64,000 nucleotides of DNA from Taklimakanibacter sp021828105 (GCA_021828105.1 JAKATG010000022.1:1-64000), one strand, 5' to 3'; positions 50,712 through 61,745 are shown, numbered from the stretch's first letter. Program-made: numbers and translations. The notes: generated from the letters alone by a model not told the origin.

Positions 50712-51917
50712 TCAAAAATCCATCAAAATGAGGTCGACCAGGTCGCCCTCGCGGGCTTCCGGCGCATGCGGCGGACGGACGATGAGGCCCTGGGCTTCGG
50801 TCAAAGCGCGCTGCATCGAAGAATCCTGGACCCGGAAGGGGGCGGCCCAATAGCTGCCATCGGCGCCGCGGCTCACCTCTGCCCGAAGATAATCCTGTCT
50901 TAGGTCGTTCGCCGGCAAGGGCGAGCCGAGCCGGGCCTTGATGACATCGTCAGGGGCCGGACGACCGAGCAACGCGAAAATCAGAGGTTTGAGGAAAATC
51001 CGCGCACAGACGAGCGCGGAGACGGGATTTCCCGGAAGGCCGAGAATCCGCCTCTGGCCGTTGCGGGCGAACATGAGGGGTTTTCCAGGCCGGAGCGCGA
51101 TTTTCCAAAAATCGAGCTTGATACCGGCTACCTTGAGGGCAGCCTGGACAAAGTCGTGATCGCCGACCGAGGCGCCACCGGTCGTTAGAAGGATATCCGC
51201 CCCGGAAGCCTTCCGGATGGCCCGGGAAATGGCGTTAAGCTTGTCCGGGATGATGCCGAGGTCGACCGGCTCGCCGCCATAGCGGCGCACAAAGGCCGCG
51301 AGCGCGAAACTGTTCGAGGAAACGATCTGGTCGGCCTTGGGTGTGCGGCCAGGGGCGACCAGCTCGTCGCCCGTGGTGAAAATAGCGACCCTGGGGCGCC
51401 GGGTGACCGGAAGGGCCGGCCAGTTCATCGCCGCGGCAAGACCGATCTCCCGGGCGCCGAGCAAGGTCCCCTGGCGCAGAAGGCTCTGGCCCCTGGCGAA
51501 GTCCAGTGCCTGGCGCCGGATATGCTGGCCCAGACGCTGCGCCGGCACGGTGACGCTCACCTGGCCGTCGGAGGCCTCGGCGTTTTCCTGGATGACGACC
51601 GTATCGGCGCCTTTGGGAACGGGGGCGCCCGTGAAGATGCGCACCGCCTGGCCAGGGCCGACCGTTCCCTTAAAACCGTGCCCGGCGGGGGCCGTGCCGA
51701 TGATCCTGAGCCTCGCCGGAGCCTTCTCGACATCGGCAAAGCGCACCGCATAGCCGTCCATGGCGGATGCCGGGAAAGGCGGCTGGTCGCGCCTGGCCTT
51801 GACGTCGGCGGCGAGCACGCGCGCGGCGCAGTGATGCAACGGCACGCTCTCGCGCGGCAGCGCCCTGGCGCCCTTGAGGACGCGCGCCTTCGCCTCTTCG
51901 ACCGGCATCAGCGCCAT
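50712..51917 (-). CDS. moeA: Molybdopterin molybdenumtransferase
   Basis: MoeA inserts molybdenum into adenylylated molybdopterin. This 401-residue protein shows the family pattern: FPASAMDGYAVRFADV, VRIFTGAPVPKGADTVVIQE, IFTTGDELVAPG, SSNSFALAAFVR, DILLTTGGASVGDHDFV and LGLPGNPVSALVCA. Together with moaC and mob-type enzymes it completes molybdenum cofactor synthesis. It follows moaC by 3 bp and precedes lexA; the three sit downstream of trpC, the conserved alphaproteobacterial order. Confidence 0.95.
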   Translation of the reverse strand: MALMPVEEAKARVLKGARALPRESVPLHHCAARVLAADVKARRDQPPFPASAMDGYAVRFADVEKAPARLRIIGTAPAGHGFKGTVGPGQAVRIFTGAPVPKGADTVVIQENAEASDGQVSVTVPAQRLGQHIRRQALDFARGQSLLRQGTLLGAREIGLAAAMNWPALPVTRRPRVAIFTTGDELVAPGRTPKADQIVSSNSFALAAFVRRYGGEPVDLGIIPDKLNAISRAIRKASGADILLTTGGASVGDHDFVQAALKVAGIKLDFWKIALRPGKPLMFARNGQRRILGLPGNPVSALVCARIFLKPLIFALLGRPAPDDVIKARLGSPLPANDLRQDYLRAEVSRGADGSYWAAPFRVQDSSMQRALTEAQGLIVRPPHAPEAREGDLVDLILMDF

Positions 51918-51920
51918 CGC

Positions 51921-52397
51921 TCAGTCCCCGGAATAATGACCGGACTTGCCGCCGGATTTCTCGCTGAGCCTGATGTCGCCGATGCGCATGGCGCGATCGG
52001 CCGACTTGCACATGTCATAGATGGTGAGGCAGGCGACCGCGACGGCGGTCAAGGCTTCCATCTCGACACCGGTTTTGCCCTCGACCTTGACCGTCGCCGA
52101 AACCTCGATCGCATTCGCCCCTGTGTCGGTGGTGAAATCGACCGTGACGCCGGAGATGGCCAGGGGATGGCAGAGGGGGATGAGCTCATGCGTCTTCTTC
52201 GCCGCCATGATGCCCGCAATGCGCGCCGCCGCCATCACATCGCCTTTCTTGGCGCGGCCTTCGGCGATCATCGCGAGCGTCTCGGACCTCATGGTGACAC
52301 GTCCACGCGCTGTCGCCTGGCGCAGGGTCACGTCCTTGGCCGAAACATCGACCATGCGGGCACGGCCCTGATCGTCGAGATGGGTGAGCTTGCTCAT
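51921..52397 (-). CDS. moaC: Cyclic pyranopterin monophosphate synthase
   Basis: MoaC converts 3',8-cH2GTP to cyclic pyranopterin monophosphate in molybdenum cofactor synthesis. The 158-residue protein has ARAAGRVTMRSETL-like start (MVDVSAKDVTLRQATARGRV), the LIPLCHPLAISGVTVDF motif and GVEMEALTAVAVACLTIYDMCK. The start overlaps the trpC stop by 4 bp. Length is full. Confidence 0.97.
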   Translation of the reverse strand: MSKLTHLDDQGRARMVDVSAKDVTLRQATARGRVTMRSETLAMIAEGRAKKGDVMAAARIAGIMAAKKTHELIPLCHPLAISGVTVDFTTDTGANAIEVSATVKVEGKTGVEMEALTAVAVACLTIYDMCKSADRAMRIGDIRLSEKSGGKSGHYSGD

Positions 52398-53188
52398 GGC
52401 TTGGCCAGGATAGCACGGGTCGCGGCCGCGACATCGGCCTGCCGCATCAGGCTTTCGCCGATGAGGAAGGCGTCGACGCCGACCTTGGAAAGCCGCGCCA
52501 GGTCGGCCGCGGTGAAGAGCCCGCTCTCGCCGACGATCAGCCGGTCGGCCGGAACCAGGGGAGCAAGACGTTCGGTGGTCTCGAGTTTCGTCTCGAAGCT
52601 GCGCAGGTCGCGGTTGTTGATGCCGATGAGGCGGGTCGAGAGTTTTAAGGCCCGCTCGAGCTCCTTCTCATCATGAACCTCGGCCAGCACATCCATGCCC
52701 CAGTCGAGCGCCGCCGCTTCGAGCTCGCAGGCGAGCGTATCGTCGATCATCGCCATGATGAGGAGGATGCAGTCGCCGCCCCAGGCGCGCGTTTCCGCCA
52801 CCTGATAGGGATCGAGCATGAAGTCCTTGCGGAGCGCCGGAAGCGCCGTCACCGCCCGCGCCGCGCCCAGATATTCGGGCGCGCCCTGGAAGGAGGGCGT
52901 GTCGGTGAGGACGGAGAGGCAGGCCGCACCTCCGTCCTCATAGGCCATGGCGAGCTGCGGCGGATTGAAGTCCGGCCGGATCAGCCCCTTGGAGGGGCTC
53001 GCCTTCTTGATCTCGGCGATGAGCGCCCATTGGCCTTGCGCGATCTTCGCCTCGAGCGCGCGCGCGAAACTCCTCACCGGCGGGGCATCGAGCGCCATGA
53101 CGTCGAGCTCGCGCTCGGCGATCTCGGTTTTCGCCTTGGCGACTTCCTCGCGCTTATAGGCGGCGATCTTGTCGAGGATGGTGGTCAT
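52394..53188 (-). CDS. trpC: Indole-3-glycerol phosphate synthase
   Basis: TrpC closes the indole ring in tryptophan synthesis. The 264-residue TIM barrel shows LIAEIKKASPSKGLIRPDFNPP, the family signature; LSVLTDTPSFQGAPEYLGAA and RKDFMLDPYQV; and VGINNRDLRSFET followed by GESGLFTAADL. It overlaps trpD by one base (TGATG) and moaC by four. TrpF and TrpBA are not in the window. Confidence 0.97.
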   Translation of the reverse strand: MTTILDKIAAYKREEVAKAKTEIAERELDVMALDAPPVRSFARALEAKIAQGQWALIAEIKKASPSKGLIRPDFNPPQLAMAYEDGGAACLSVLTDTPSFQGAPEYLGAARAVTALPALRKDFMLDPYQVAETRAWGGDCILLIMAMIDDTLACELEAAALDWGMDVLAEVHDEKELERALKLSTRLIGINNRDLRSFETKLETTERLAPLVPADRLIVGESGLFTAADLARLSKVGVDAFLIGESLMRQADVAAATRAILAKP

Positions 53189-54210
53189 CAGGCTTTTTGT
53201 CCGTTCGACACTTTCACCAGTTTCTCGAGCACGGCCCGCGCGCCGCCGCCGTCGATCGATTTCTGCGCCTCGGCGACACCTTCCTTGAGATCCTTCGCCT
53301 TGCCGGCGACGAGAAGGGCGGCAGCCGAAGTCATCACCGCGGCGTCGCGGAAAGCATTCTTCTTGCCTTCGAGCACTTGGCGCAGCGCCTCGGCATTATG
53401 CGCCGCATCGGCGCCCTTGAGATCGGCGGCGGATGAGCGGGCAAGGCCCACATCTTCCGGGGTCACCTCGGCGAGCGTTACCTTGTGGTTCTTCAATTCG
53501 GCGATCCAGGTCGTGCCCGAAGGCACGATCTCGTCGAAGCCGCCTTCGCCATGGCAGATCCAGGCGCGTTCACAGCCCAGATTGTTGAGCACATGGGCCA
53601 GGGGCTCGACCCAGGCCTTGGCGAAGACGCCGGTGACCTGGCGCTTGACGCCCGCCGGATTGGAGAGGGGACCGAGCAGATTGAAGATCGTGCGCGTTCC
53701 GAGCTCGACCCGTGTCGGCCCCACATGCTTCATCGAGGCATGATGGGCCGGCGCGAACATGAAGCCGCAGCCCGCATCATCGATGCAGCGGCTGATTTGC
53801 TCCGGGTTGAGATCGATCTTGACGCCCAGCGCCGTCAGCACATCGGCCGATCCCGATTTCGACGACAGGGCCCGGTTGCCGTGCTTGGCGATCTTGAGAC
53901 CGGTGCCTGCGGTGACGAAAGCAGCACAGGTCGAGATATTGTAGGAGCCCGAGGCATCGCCGCCGGTCCCGACGATGTCGATGGCATCGGCCGGCGCCTT
54001 CACCGTCGTCATCTTCTCGCGCATGATCTCGACGGCGCCGGTGATCTCATCGACCGTTTCGCCACGCACGCGGAGCGCCATCAGGAAGCCGCCGATCTGC
54101 GACGGCGTGGCTTCGCCCGACATCAGCACGTCGAAGGCCGCGCGGGCCTCGTCGCGCGTCAAGGGCTCGCCGCCCGCCGCCTTGGCTATGAGGGGTTTGA
54201 GGTCCGTCAT
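53188..54210 (-). CDS. trpD: Anthranilate phosphoribosyltransferase
   Basis: TrpD attaches phosphoribose to anthranilate. This 340-residue protein has ITGAVEIMREKMTTV, the PRPP-binding VGTGGDASGSYNISTCAAFV, KHGNRALSSKSGSADVL and the later FAPAHHASMKHVGPTRVELGTRTIFNLLGP. It lies between trpG (4-bp overlap) and trpC. It is not fused to trpG, unlike the E. coli TrpGD arrangement. Confidence 0.97.
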   Translation of the reverse strand: MTDLKPLIAKAAGGEPLTRDEARAAFDVLMSGEATPSQIGGFLMALRVRGETVDEITGAVEIMREKMTTVKAPADAIDIVGTGGDASGSYNISTCAAFVTAGTGLKIAKHGNRALSSKSGSADVLTALGVKIDLNPEQISRCIDDAGCGFMFAPAHHASMKHVGPTRVELGTRTIFNLLGPLSNPAGVKRQVTGVFAKAWVEPLAHVLNNLGCERAWICHGEGGFDEIVPSGTTWIAELKNHKVTLAEVTPEDVGLARSSAADLKGADAAHNAEALRQVLEGKKNAFRDAAVMTSAAALLVAGKAKDLKEGVAEAQKSIDGGGARAVLEKLVKVSNGQKA

Positions 54211-54785
54211 GTGAATGCCCCCGCCTGTTGGAGGAAGTTCTTCAATAGAGCGTGGCCATGCTCGGAAGCAATGCTTTCGGGATGGAATTGCACGCCATGG
54301 ATGGGCTTGGTCTTGTGCTGCAGGCCCATGATGATGCCGTCCTCCGTCTCGGCGGTGATTTCGAGGCTTTCGGGCAGGCTATCGCGCTCGACGATGAGCG
54401 AATGATAGCGGGTCGCCGAGAAGCCGTCCGGCACCTCGGCGAAAATGCCCTTCGCCCTGTGGCGGACTTCGGACAGTTTGCCATGCATCAGATGCGGCGC
54501 CCGGATGACCTTGCCGCCAAAGGCCTGGCCGATCGCCTGGTGGCCGAGGCAGACGCCGAGGATCGGCACCTGGTCCTGCGCCTTCGCGATGAGATCGAGA
54601 CAGATGCCGGCCTCATTGGGCGTGCAGGGGCCGGGCGACAGCACGATCGCCTGGGGCCTGGCCGACAGGACCTGGCCGACGCTGATCTTGTCGTTGCGAT
54701 GCACGACCGTCTCGGCGCCGAGATCGCCCAGGAAGTGATAGAGGTTCCAGGTAAAGCTGTCGTAGTTGTCGATGAGGATGATCAT
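54207..54785 (-). CDS. trpG: Anthranilate synthase component II (glutamine amidotransferase)
   Basis: TrpG supplies ammonia from glutamine to TrpE. The 192-residue class I amidotransferase carries IILIDNYDSFTWNL, the LSPGPCTPNEAG motif, the catalytic Cys in GVCLGHQAIGQAFGG, and the His/Glu pair in GVQFHPESIASEHG. It overlaps trpE and trpD by four bases each, so it is tightly coupled. It is a separate gene rather than the TrpEG fusion common in Rhizobium and Agrobacterium. Confidence 0.97.
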   Translation of the reverse strand: MIILIDNYDSFTWNLYHFLGDLGAETVVHRNDKISVGQVLSARPQAIVLSPGPCTPNEAGICLDLIAKAQDQVPILGVCLGHQAIGQAFGGKVIRAPHLMHGKLSEVRHRAKGIFAEVPDGFSATRYHSLIVERDSLPESLEITAETEDGIIMGLQHKTKPIHGVQFHPESIASEHGHALLKNFLQQAGAFT

Positions 54786-56302
54786 TGTCCCCTCCCGGCG
54801 CGTCCGGCGAAGCGCACCGCGTCGTCGGCGGCGCGGAACAGGGCCTTGGCCTTATTGACGCATTCCATGTGCTCGGACTTGGGCACGCTGTCGGCGACGA
54901 GGCCGGCACCCGCCTGCACATACATCTTGCCGTCCTTGACGATGGCCGTGCGCAGCATGATGCAGGTGTCCATGTCGCCGTCGGCCGAGAAATAGCCGGC
55001 GCAGCCTGCGTAGGCACCGCGCTTCTCGTGCTCCAGCTCGTCGATGATCTGCATGGCCCGCACTTTGGGTGCACCCGACACCGTGCCTGCCGGGAAGCCG
55101 GCGACGAGGGCGTCGATCGCGTCATATCTGGGCGCGAGCTCGCCTTCGACATTGGACACGATATGCATAACATGGCTGTAATATTCGAGGATGAACTGGT
55201 CCGTCACCTTGATCGAGCCGATCTTGGCGACGCGGCCGACATCGTTGCGGCCGAGATCGAGCAGCATCAGATGCTCGGCGCGCTCCTTGGGATCGGCGAG
55301 CAGCTCCTCGGCCAAAGCGCGGTCCTCGCTCGGCGTCTCGCCGCGCCGCCGCGTGCCGGCGATCGGGCGGATCGTCACCTTGCCGTCCCTGACCCTGACC
55401 AGGATCTCGGGCGATGAGCCGATGATCGCGAAACGGTCGAAGTCGAGATAATAGAGGAAGGGCGAAGGATTGACGCGCCGGAGCGAGCGGTAGAGCGCGA
55501 AGGGCGGCAGCGTGAAGGGCGCCTCGAAGCGCTGCGACAGCACCACCTGGAAGATGTCGCCCGAGGCGATGTACTCCTTGGCCTTCTCCACCATGCCCAT
55601 ATAGTCTTGCGGTGACGTGTTGGAGCTGGGCTCGCCGATAGCGGGCACGTCGGCGCGGCCCATCATCCCGTGATCGAGCGGCCGGTCGAGCGCCTCGACC
55701 ACGTAAGCGAGCCGCTCCATGGCGCGCGCATAGGCCGCCTTGGCGCTGACATCGCCTTCCGGATAGACCGGCGTCACCACCGTGACGTCGTCCTTCACCG
55801 AATCGAAGATCGCCATGATCGTCGGGCGGATGAGCATGCCGTCGGGCAGGCCGATGACGTCCTGGTTGGGCTGAGGCAGGTCCTCCATCAGCCGCACCAT
55901 GTCATAGCCCATATAGCCGAAGACGCCGGCGGCCATCGGGGGCGCGTCGGGCGGAAGCGCGATGCGGCTTTCCTTGAGCAGCGCCCGCAAGGCGGGGAGC
56001 GGCTCGAGATCGACCGTTTCGAAGGGGCCGTCCGGATTGAACAGCGCGCGCCGGTTGATCGAGGCCTTGCGGCCCTCGACCTTCCAGATGACGTCGGGCC
56101 GCATGCCGATGATGGAATAGCGCCCGCGCACCGCGCCGCCTTCCACCGATTCGAGGAGGAAGGAATAGCGCGCATTGCGCGCGAGCTTGAGCATGGCCGA
56201 GACGGGCGTCTCGAGATCGGCGACGAGCCGGGTGGAAAGGATCTGCGCTTCGCCTAAATCATAGACGCGACGGAACGCGTCGAATTCGGGTAAGACTTGC
56301 AT
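54782..56302 (-). CDS. trpE: Anthranilate synthase component I
   Basis: TrpE converts chorismate to anthranilate. The 506-residue chorismate-binding protein has an N-terminal regulatory part with the feedback-type LLESVEGGAVRGRYSIIG and the catalytic half with DIFQVVLSQRFEAPF, SPEILVRVRDGKVTIRPIAGTRRRG, and GAPKVRAMQIIDELE. It begins 39 bp after the ppiD stop, too short for an attenuator, so regulation is presumably from upstream. It leads trpGDC. Confidence 0.97.
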   Translation of the reverse strand: MQVLPEFDAFRRVYDLGEAQILSTRLVADLETPVSAMLKLARNARYSFLLESVEGGAVRGRYSIIGMRPDVIWKVEGRKASINRRALFNPDGPFETVDLEPLPALRALLKESRIALPPDAPPMAAGVFGYMGYDMVRLMEDLPQPNQDVIGLPDGMLIRPTIMAIFDSVKDDVTVVTPVYPEGDVSAKAAYARAMERLAYVVEALDRPLDHGMMGRADVPAIGEPSSNTSPQDYMGMVEKAKEYIASGDIFQVVLSQRFEAPFTLPPFALYRSLRRVNPSPFLYYLDFDRFAIIGSSPEILVRVRDGKVTIRPIAGTRRRGETPSEDRALAEELLADPKERAEHLMLLDLGRNDVGRVAKIGSIKVTDQFILEYYSHVMHIVSNVEGELAPRYDAIDALVAGFPAGTVSGAPKVRAMQIIDELEHEKRGAYAGCAGYFSADGDMDTCIMLRTAIVKDGKMYVQAGAGLVADSVPKSEHMECVNKAKALFRAADDAVRFAGRAGRGQ

Positions 56303-56341
56303 GTGAGTAGACCAAGATGAATGTGCTTTCAGGGTTGAGGT

Positions 56342-58234
56342 TCAGTTCGCGTTCGCGCCCGTGACCTGTCGCCACATATTCTCGTCTACATAGACATCGA
56401 GCTCATTCTGCACGTCGGCGACATAGCTCGCCGCCAGATTGCTGCCGGCGCCGTCGGTGAGCGCCTTGGTGATGGTTTTGGCTTCTTCCGAATTGGGATC
56501 GAAGGTCGGAATGAGCACCGCCTGCGACTGCATGATCTTCGCACCCTTGCCGTCGCCTTCGGGGGCGAAGGCAAAGCCGTTCTCGGGCACCGAGAACAGG
56601 GCCGCGACCGCTTCGGGACCGAATTCGTTCGTCGTCTCGTTGCGCTTGAGGCCCTCGACCTTCTTGATCTCGGCCTTGGCTTCGCCGGCCAGCGTCTCGA
56701 ACGCGATGCCGTTCTGCGCGCGCTCCACCAGCTGCTTGGCCTTTTCGAGCGCCACCTCGCGCAACTTCTGGGCTTTCCAGTCGCTTTCCACTTGCGCCTT
56801 GACCGTGTCGAAGGGCTTGACCGCGGACGGTGTCACTTCGCGGACCTCGTACCAGACATAGCCGCTCGACGGCGTCGTGAGCGCGTCGTTCTCGACCCCG
56901 GTGTCGCTTTCGAAAGCCTGCTTGAGGACGCCTTCCTTGAACGGCACGTTCACTTCCTTGCCGTCCTTGCCGAGGCCTTGCGGATCGACCGGCGGGGTGA
57001 CGACGAGATCGAGCTTCACTTCTTTGGCGATGTCGTCGAAGGATTTCTGCTGGGCGCGGGCATCCTCGACCGCATCATAGGTGTTCTGCACCTCGCCTTT
57101 CGCCTTTTCGAGCTGCAGGCGCGAGGTGAGCTCGTTCTTCACCTCATCGAGCGTCGACTGCTTCTCAGGATTGATCTTCGTGACCTTGAGCAGGACCACG
57201 GACAGCTTGCCTTGCACGGGGTCGCTGACCTGGTCCTGCGCCAGGCCGAAGGCGGCATCGGCGATGATCGTGTCGAAGATCTTGTCCTTGCTGACCTCGC
57301 CCAGCGAGGCATCGGCGTCGGTCAGCCCGCGCTCCTTGGCCAGCGCCATGAAATCCGTGCCCGCGGCGATCCGCTCCTTCGCCTTCTTGGCTTCATCGAC
57401 ATTGGGGAAGGGAATCTGCAAGATGGCGCGGGTCTCGGGCTTGAAGTAGTCGCGTTTGAACTTGTCGTAAGCGGCGGCGAGATCGGCATCGCTGATCTGG
57501 ATCTTAGGGGCGATATCCTGCGGGTCGGCCTTGAGGACGGCAATGACGCGATATTCAGGCGCGGTATAGCGCGCGCTGTTCTTCTCCCAATAGGTCTTGA
57601 GATCCTGCTCGCTGGGCGAGGGGACATCCTGCTCCGCGGGCCTGAGGACGAAGTAGCGCGCATCGCGCTCCTCGTTGCGATGGCGATAGACGGCCTCCTT
57701 CAGCGTATTGGGAGGCGTGAAGTTCCACTCGACGGTGTCGGCCAGGGCACCGCGCAGAAAGCGCTGGCGCTCGCCGGCGACATAGCCCGCCTCGCTCAAG
57801 CCGTTTTGCCGCAGCACCTCGCGGAACAGTGTCGGATCGAACTGGCCTTGCGAATTGTGAAAAGCCCTGTTGGTCTGGATGATGTCGGCGATCTGCTGGT
57901 CTGAGATCGCGAGCTTCATCTTGTCCGCTTCCCCGTCGAGGGCGGCATCGCGGATCATCCCGTTGAGGAAGATACGATCGAGGCCCAGGAGGCGGGCTTG
58001 TTCCGGCGTGATCGTCTGGCCGACCTGGCGCTGATAGTTTTGCAGCCAGTTGCGGTAGCTGTCAGTGAAATTCTGGGCGGAAATCTCCTGGTCGCCGACC
58101 GTCGCCAGCGCCGAGCCCGGCCGGAAGGTGAAGACGTCGGCGACGCCCCAGACGACAAAGCTCGCGGCCAAGAGGCCCAAGAGCACCTTGGCCACCCAGC
58201 TTTTCGCGGAATCACGCAACTTGTCGAGCATCAA
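56342..58234 (-). CDS. ppiD: SurA/PpiD-type peptidylprolyl isomerase
   Basis: This 630-residue inner-membrane chaperone faces the periplasm. It has an N-terminal helix (VLLGLLAASFVVWGVADVF) followed by a SurA_N-like region (GDQEISAQNFTDSYRNWLQNYQRQ). A parvulin-type rotamase-like domain lies at ~230-340 (EAKKAKERIAAGTDFMALAKERG), and a long helical C-terminus ends at …QVTGANAN. The rotamase domain may be degenerate, as in many PpiD proteins. It assists outer-membrane protein folding. It heads the trp cluster and is divergent from tpiA. Confidence 0.93.
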   Translation of the reverse strand: MMLDKLRDSAKSWVAKVLLGLLAASFVVWGVADVFTFRPGSALATVGDQEISAQNFTDSYRNWLQNYQRQVGQTITPEQARLLGLDRIFLNGMIRDAALDGEADKMKLAISDQQIADIIQTNRAFHNSQGQFDPTLFREVLRQNGLSEAGYVAGERQRFLRGALADTVEWNFTPPNTLKEAVYRHRNEERDARYFVLRPAEQDVPSPSEQDLKTYWEKNSARYTAPEYRVIAVLKADPQDIAPKIQISDADLAAAYDKFKRDYFKPETRAILQIPFPNVDEAKKAKERIAAGTDFMALAKERGLTDADASLGEVSKDKIFDTIIADAAFGLAQDQVSDPVQGKLSVVLLKVTKINPEKQSTLDEVKNELTSRLQLEKAKGEVQNTYDAVEDARAQQKSFDDIAKEVKLDLVVTPPVDPQGLGKDGKEVNVPFKEGVLKQAFESDTGVENDALTTPSSGYVWYEVREVTPSAVKPFDTVKAQVESDWKAQKLREVALEKAKQLVERAQNGIAFETLAGEAKAEIKKVEGLKRNETTNEFGPEAVAALFSVPENGFAFAPEGDGKGAKIMQSQAVLIPTFDPNSEEAKTITKALTDGAGSNLAASYVADVQNELDVYVDENMWRQVTGANAN

Positions 58235-58354
58235 GCACCTTCTTTTCGAGCGTCCGGCACGAACGCGGCGCGCATCATAGGGACGAGGATCAGGCCTCGC
58301 AAGCCTTGCCTGGCTCTGCTAGGAGGAAACGACACTATCGTGCAGGGGATTGAA

Positions 58355-59092
58355 ATGGCTCAGAAATCGCCAAGACCGCTGGTGGCGGGAAACTGGAAGA
58401 TGAACGGCACCACGGCAGCGCTGAAGGAGGCGCGGCTCCTCGCCGGCATGCTCAAGGATGTCCGGCTCAAATGTGAGGTCATGCTCTGTCCGCCGGCCAC
58501 CCTCATCAGCGCCGTCAGAACGGTGGTCAAGGGCGCCAGGATCAGGCTGGGCGGCCAGGACTGCCACTGGAACGCCAATGGCGCCCATACGGGCGACATT
58601 TCAGCCGAGATGCTCAAGGATGCCGGCTGCAGCGCCGTCATCGTCGGCCATTCCGAAAGGCGCACCGATCACGGCGAGACCGACGAGATCGTCCGCCGCA
58701 AGGCGGAGGCCGCCCACGCGGCCGGGCTCATCGCCATCGTCTGCATCGGCGAGACGCTGGAGCAGCGCAAATCCGGCCAGACGCTGGCCGTGATCTCACG
58801 CCAGCTCAAGGGCTCGGTCCCGGCGGGTTCCACGGCGGCCAACACGGTCATCGCCTATGAGCCGGTCTGGGCCATTGGCACCGGCCTTACCCCGACAACG
58901 GCGGAAGTGGGCGAGGTGCATCAATCCATCCGCCGAGAGACCGATCCCTTGATGCGCATCCTCTATGGCGGGTCGGTGAAGCCTGCCAATGCGGCGGAGC
59001 TCATGGCCGTCGCCAATGTGAACGGCGCCCTGGTCGGGGGGGCCAGCCTCAAGGCCGCCGATTTCATCGGCATCATCAAGGCCTATGCCTGA
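58355..59092 (+). CDS. tpiA: Triosephosphate isomerase
   Basis: TpiA interconverts dihydroxyacetone phosphate and glyceraldehyde-3-phosphate. The 245-residue TIM barrel has Lys in GNWKMNGT, His in VGHSERRTDHGETD, the catalytic Glu in IAYEPVWAIGTGLTP and the phosphate-binding GGSVKPANAAELM. The ATG at 58355 (MAQKSPRPLVAGNWK) follows AGGGGA; the longer frame from 57998 is antisense to ppiD. It is followed by secG and pyrG. Confidence 0.97.
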   Translation: MAQKSPRPLVAGNWKMNGTTAALKEARLLAGMLKDVRLKCEVMLCPPATLISAVRTVVKGARIRLGGQDCHWNANGAHTGDISAEMLKDAGCSAVIVGHSERRTDHGETDEIVRRKAEAAHAAGLIAIVCIGETLEQRKSGQTLAVISRQLKGSVPAGSTAANTVIAYEPVWAIGTGLTPTTAEVGEVHQSIRRETDPLMRILYGGSVKPANAAELMAVANVNGALVGGASLKAADFIGIIKAYA

Positions 59093-59183
59093 CCGAACGG
59101 CAGGCCGGCTTGCCTGAGGGTTGCCTCCACCCCATATCCGCGCTAGACGCTGCCACCGAATTTCGGAACCGGACCCCCAGAAG

Positions 59184-59597
59184 ATGCAAACCGTCCTGCT
59201 CGTCATCCATTTGATCATCGCCATCGCGCTCATTGGCGTCGTGCTGCTGCAGCGCTCCGAGGGCGGCGCTTTGGGCATTGGCGGTGGTGGCGGTGGCGGG
59301 TCGCTGTTCTCGGCAAGGGGGGTCGGCAATACGCTGACGCGGACGACGGCCATTCTGGCCGTCATCTTCTTCCTGACCTCGATCGGCCTGACCTTGCTTT
59401 CCAGGCACACCGGTGGCGGATCGCTTTTCGACCGTCCGGCGACGCAGACACAGCAGAATCAAAGCCAGACGGCACCGCCGGCAGGCAGCGAGGGCAGCGG
59501 CGTGCTGCCGCAATTGCCGTCGAGCGGCGAGCAAGGGCAGGGCCAAGGCGGCGGTTCCGCGAAACCGGGACAACCACAAGTCCCTGTTTCACAGTAA
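59184..59597 (+). CDS. secG: Preprotein translocase subunit SecG
   Basis: SecG assists SecYE in protein export. The ATG at 59184 gives 137 residues: helix 1 (TVLLVIHLIIAIALIGVVLLQ), the conserved EGGALGIGGGGGGG loop, helix 2 (TAILAVIFFLTSIGLTLLS), and a C-terminal Gln/Gly/Pro-rich extension. The upstream frame (from 59121) has no support. It sits between tpiA and pyrG, the usual alphaproteobacterial order. Confidence 0.95.
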   Translation: MQTVLLVIHLIIAIALIGVVLLQRSEGGALGIGGGGGGGSLFSARGVGNTLTRTTAILAVIFFLTSIGLTLLSRHTGGGSLFDRPATQTQQNQSQTAPPAGSEGSGVLPQLPSSGEQGQGQGGGSAKPGQPQVPVSQ

Positions 59598-59618
59598 TTT
59601 GTTTCACAGCTTTCCACA

Positions 59619-59646
59619 GAAGCCCGGACCTCAAAATCCGGGCTTC
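59619..59646 (+). terminator. Hairpin between secG and pyrG
   Basis: GAAGCCCGGA-cctcaaaa-TCCGGGCTTC is a perfect 10-bp stem, 22 bp after the secG stop and 35 bp before pyrG. No downstream T-run is present. It could attenuate or separate secG from pyrG, but is not a classical intrinsic terminator. Confidence 0.5.
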
Positions 59647-59680
59647 GAATCGTATGGATGAGAGGTTAGATTAGGGGCCC

Positions 59681-61309
<1,629 letters not shown>

Positions 61310-61353
61310 AACCAGCGTCTTGAACGGAATAGAGTTGCTTCAATCCGCAATCA

Positions 61354-61732
61354 TCAGGCGGCACGTTTGATCTTGTAGGGACGGATCAGAAGCTCCGCTG
61401 GAATTTTCCATGTCTCGCTAATCTTGTAGATCATGTCGACCGTGAGCGCGCGTCGGCGCGAGAGGACTTCCGACGCGCGCGGGCGCGAGCCGAGAAGATC
61501 GGCTAATTCCGCTTGGGTATGCCCGAGCTCCTCGATGGCATAGTTGAGCACATCGATCGGATCAAAGCCCGTGTCGACGTCGATCGGCCATCGTTTGGCT
61601 TCGTATATTTCGACAAGGGCAAGGAGCACGCCTGTCGCCTGCCTCGGTGCCCTCCGGTGCTCCCCAGCCAGCGTCGATCTCGGCGAGCGCGGCTCGGTGA
61701 TCTTTGTCTGTGCGGATCGGACGAAACTCCAT
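61354..61732 (-). pseudogene. higA: HigA-type antitoxin, frameshifted
   Basis: From ATG 61732 the frame reads MEFRPIRTDKDHRAALAEID…EGTEAGDR, then shifts and stops at TGA 61562-61564. In the next frame the family sequence resumes (VLLALVEIYEAKRWPIDVDT), continuing through a helix-turn-helix HTQAELADLLGSRPRASEVLSRRRALTVDMIYKISE to the end at 61354. Aligning to the usual GDxLDVLLALVE suggests about five missing bases near 61630. The intact homologue would be a ~120-residue antitoxin. The 91-residue open frame starting at 61629 is only the C-terminal part. Confidence 0.75.
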
Positions 61733-61745
61733 CGAGAATTTCCTT

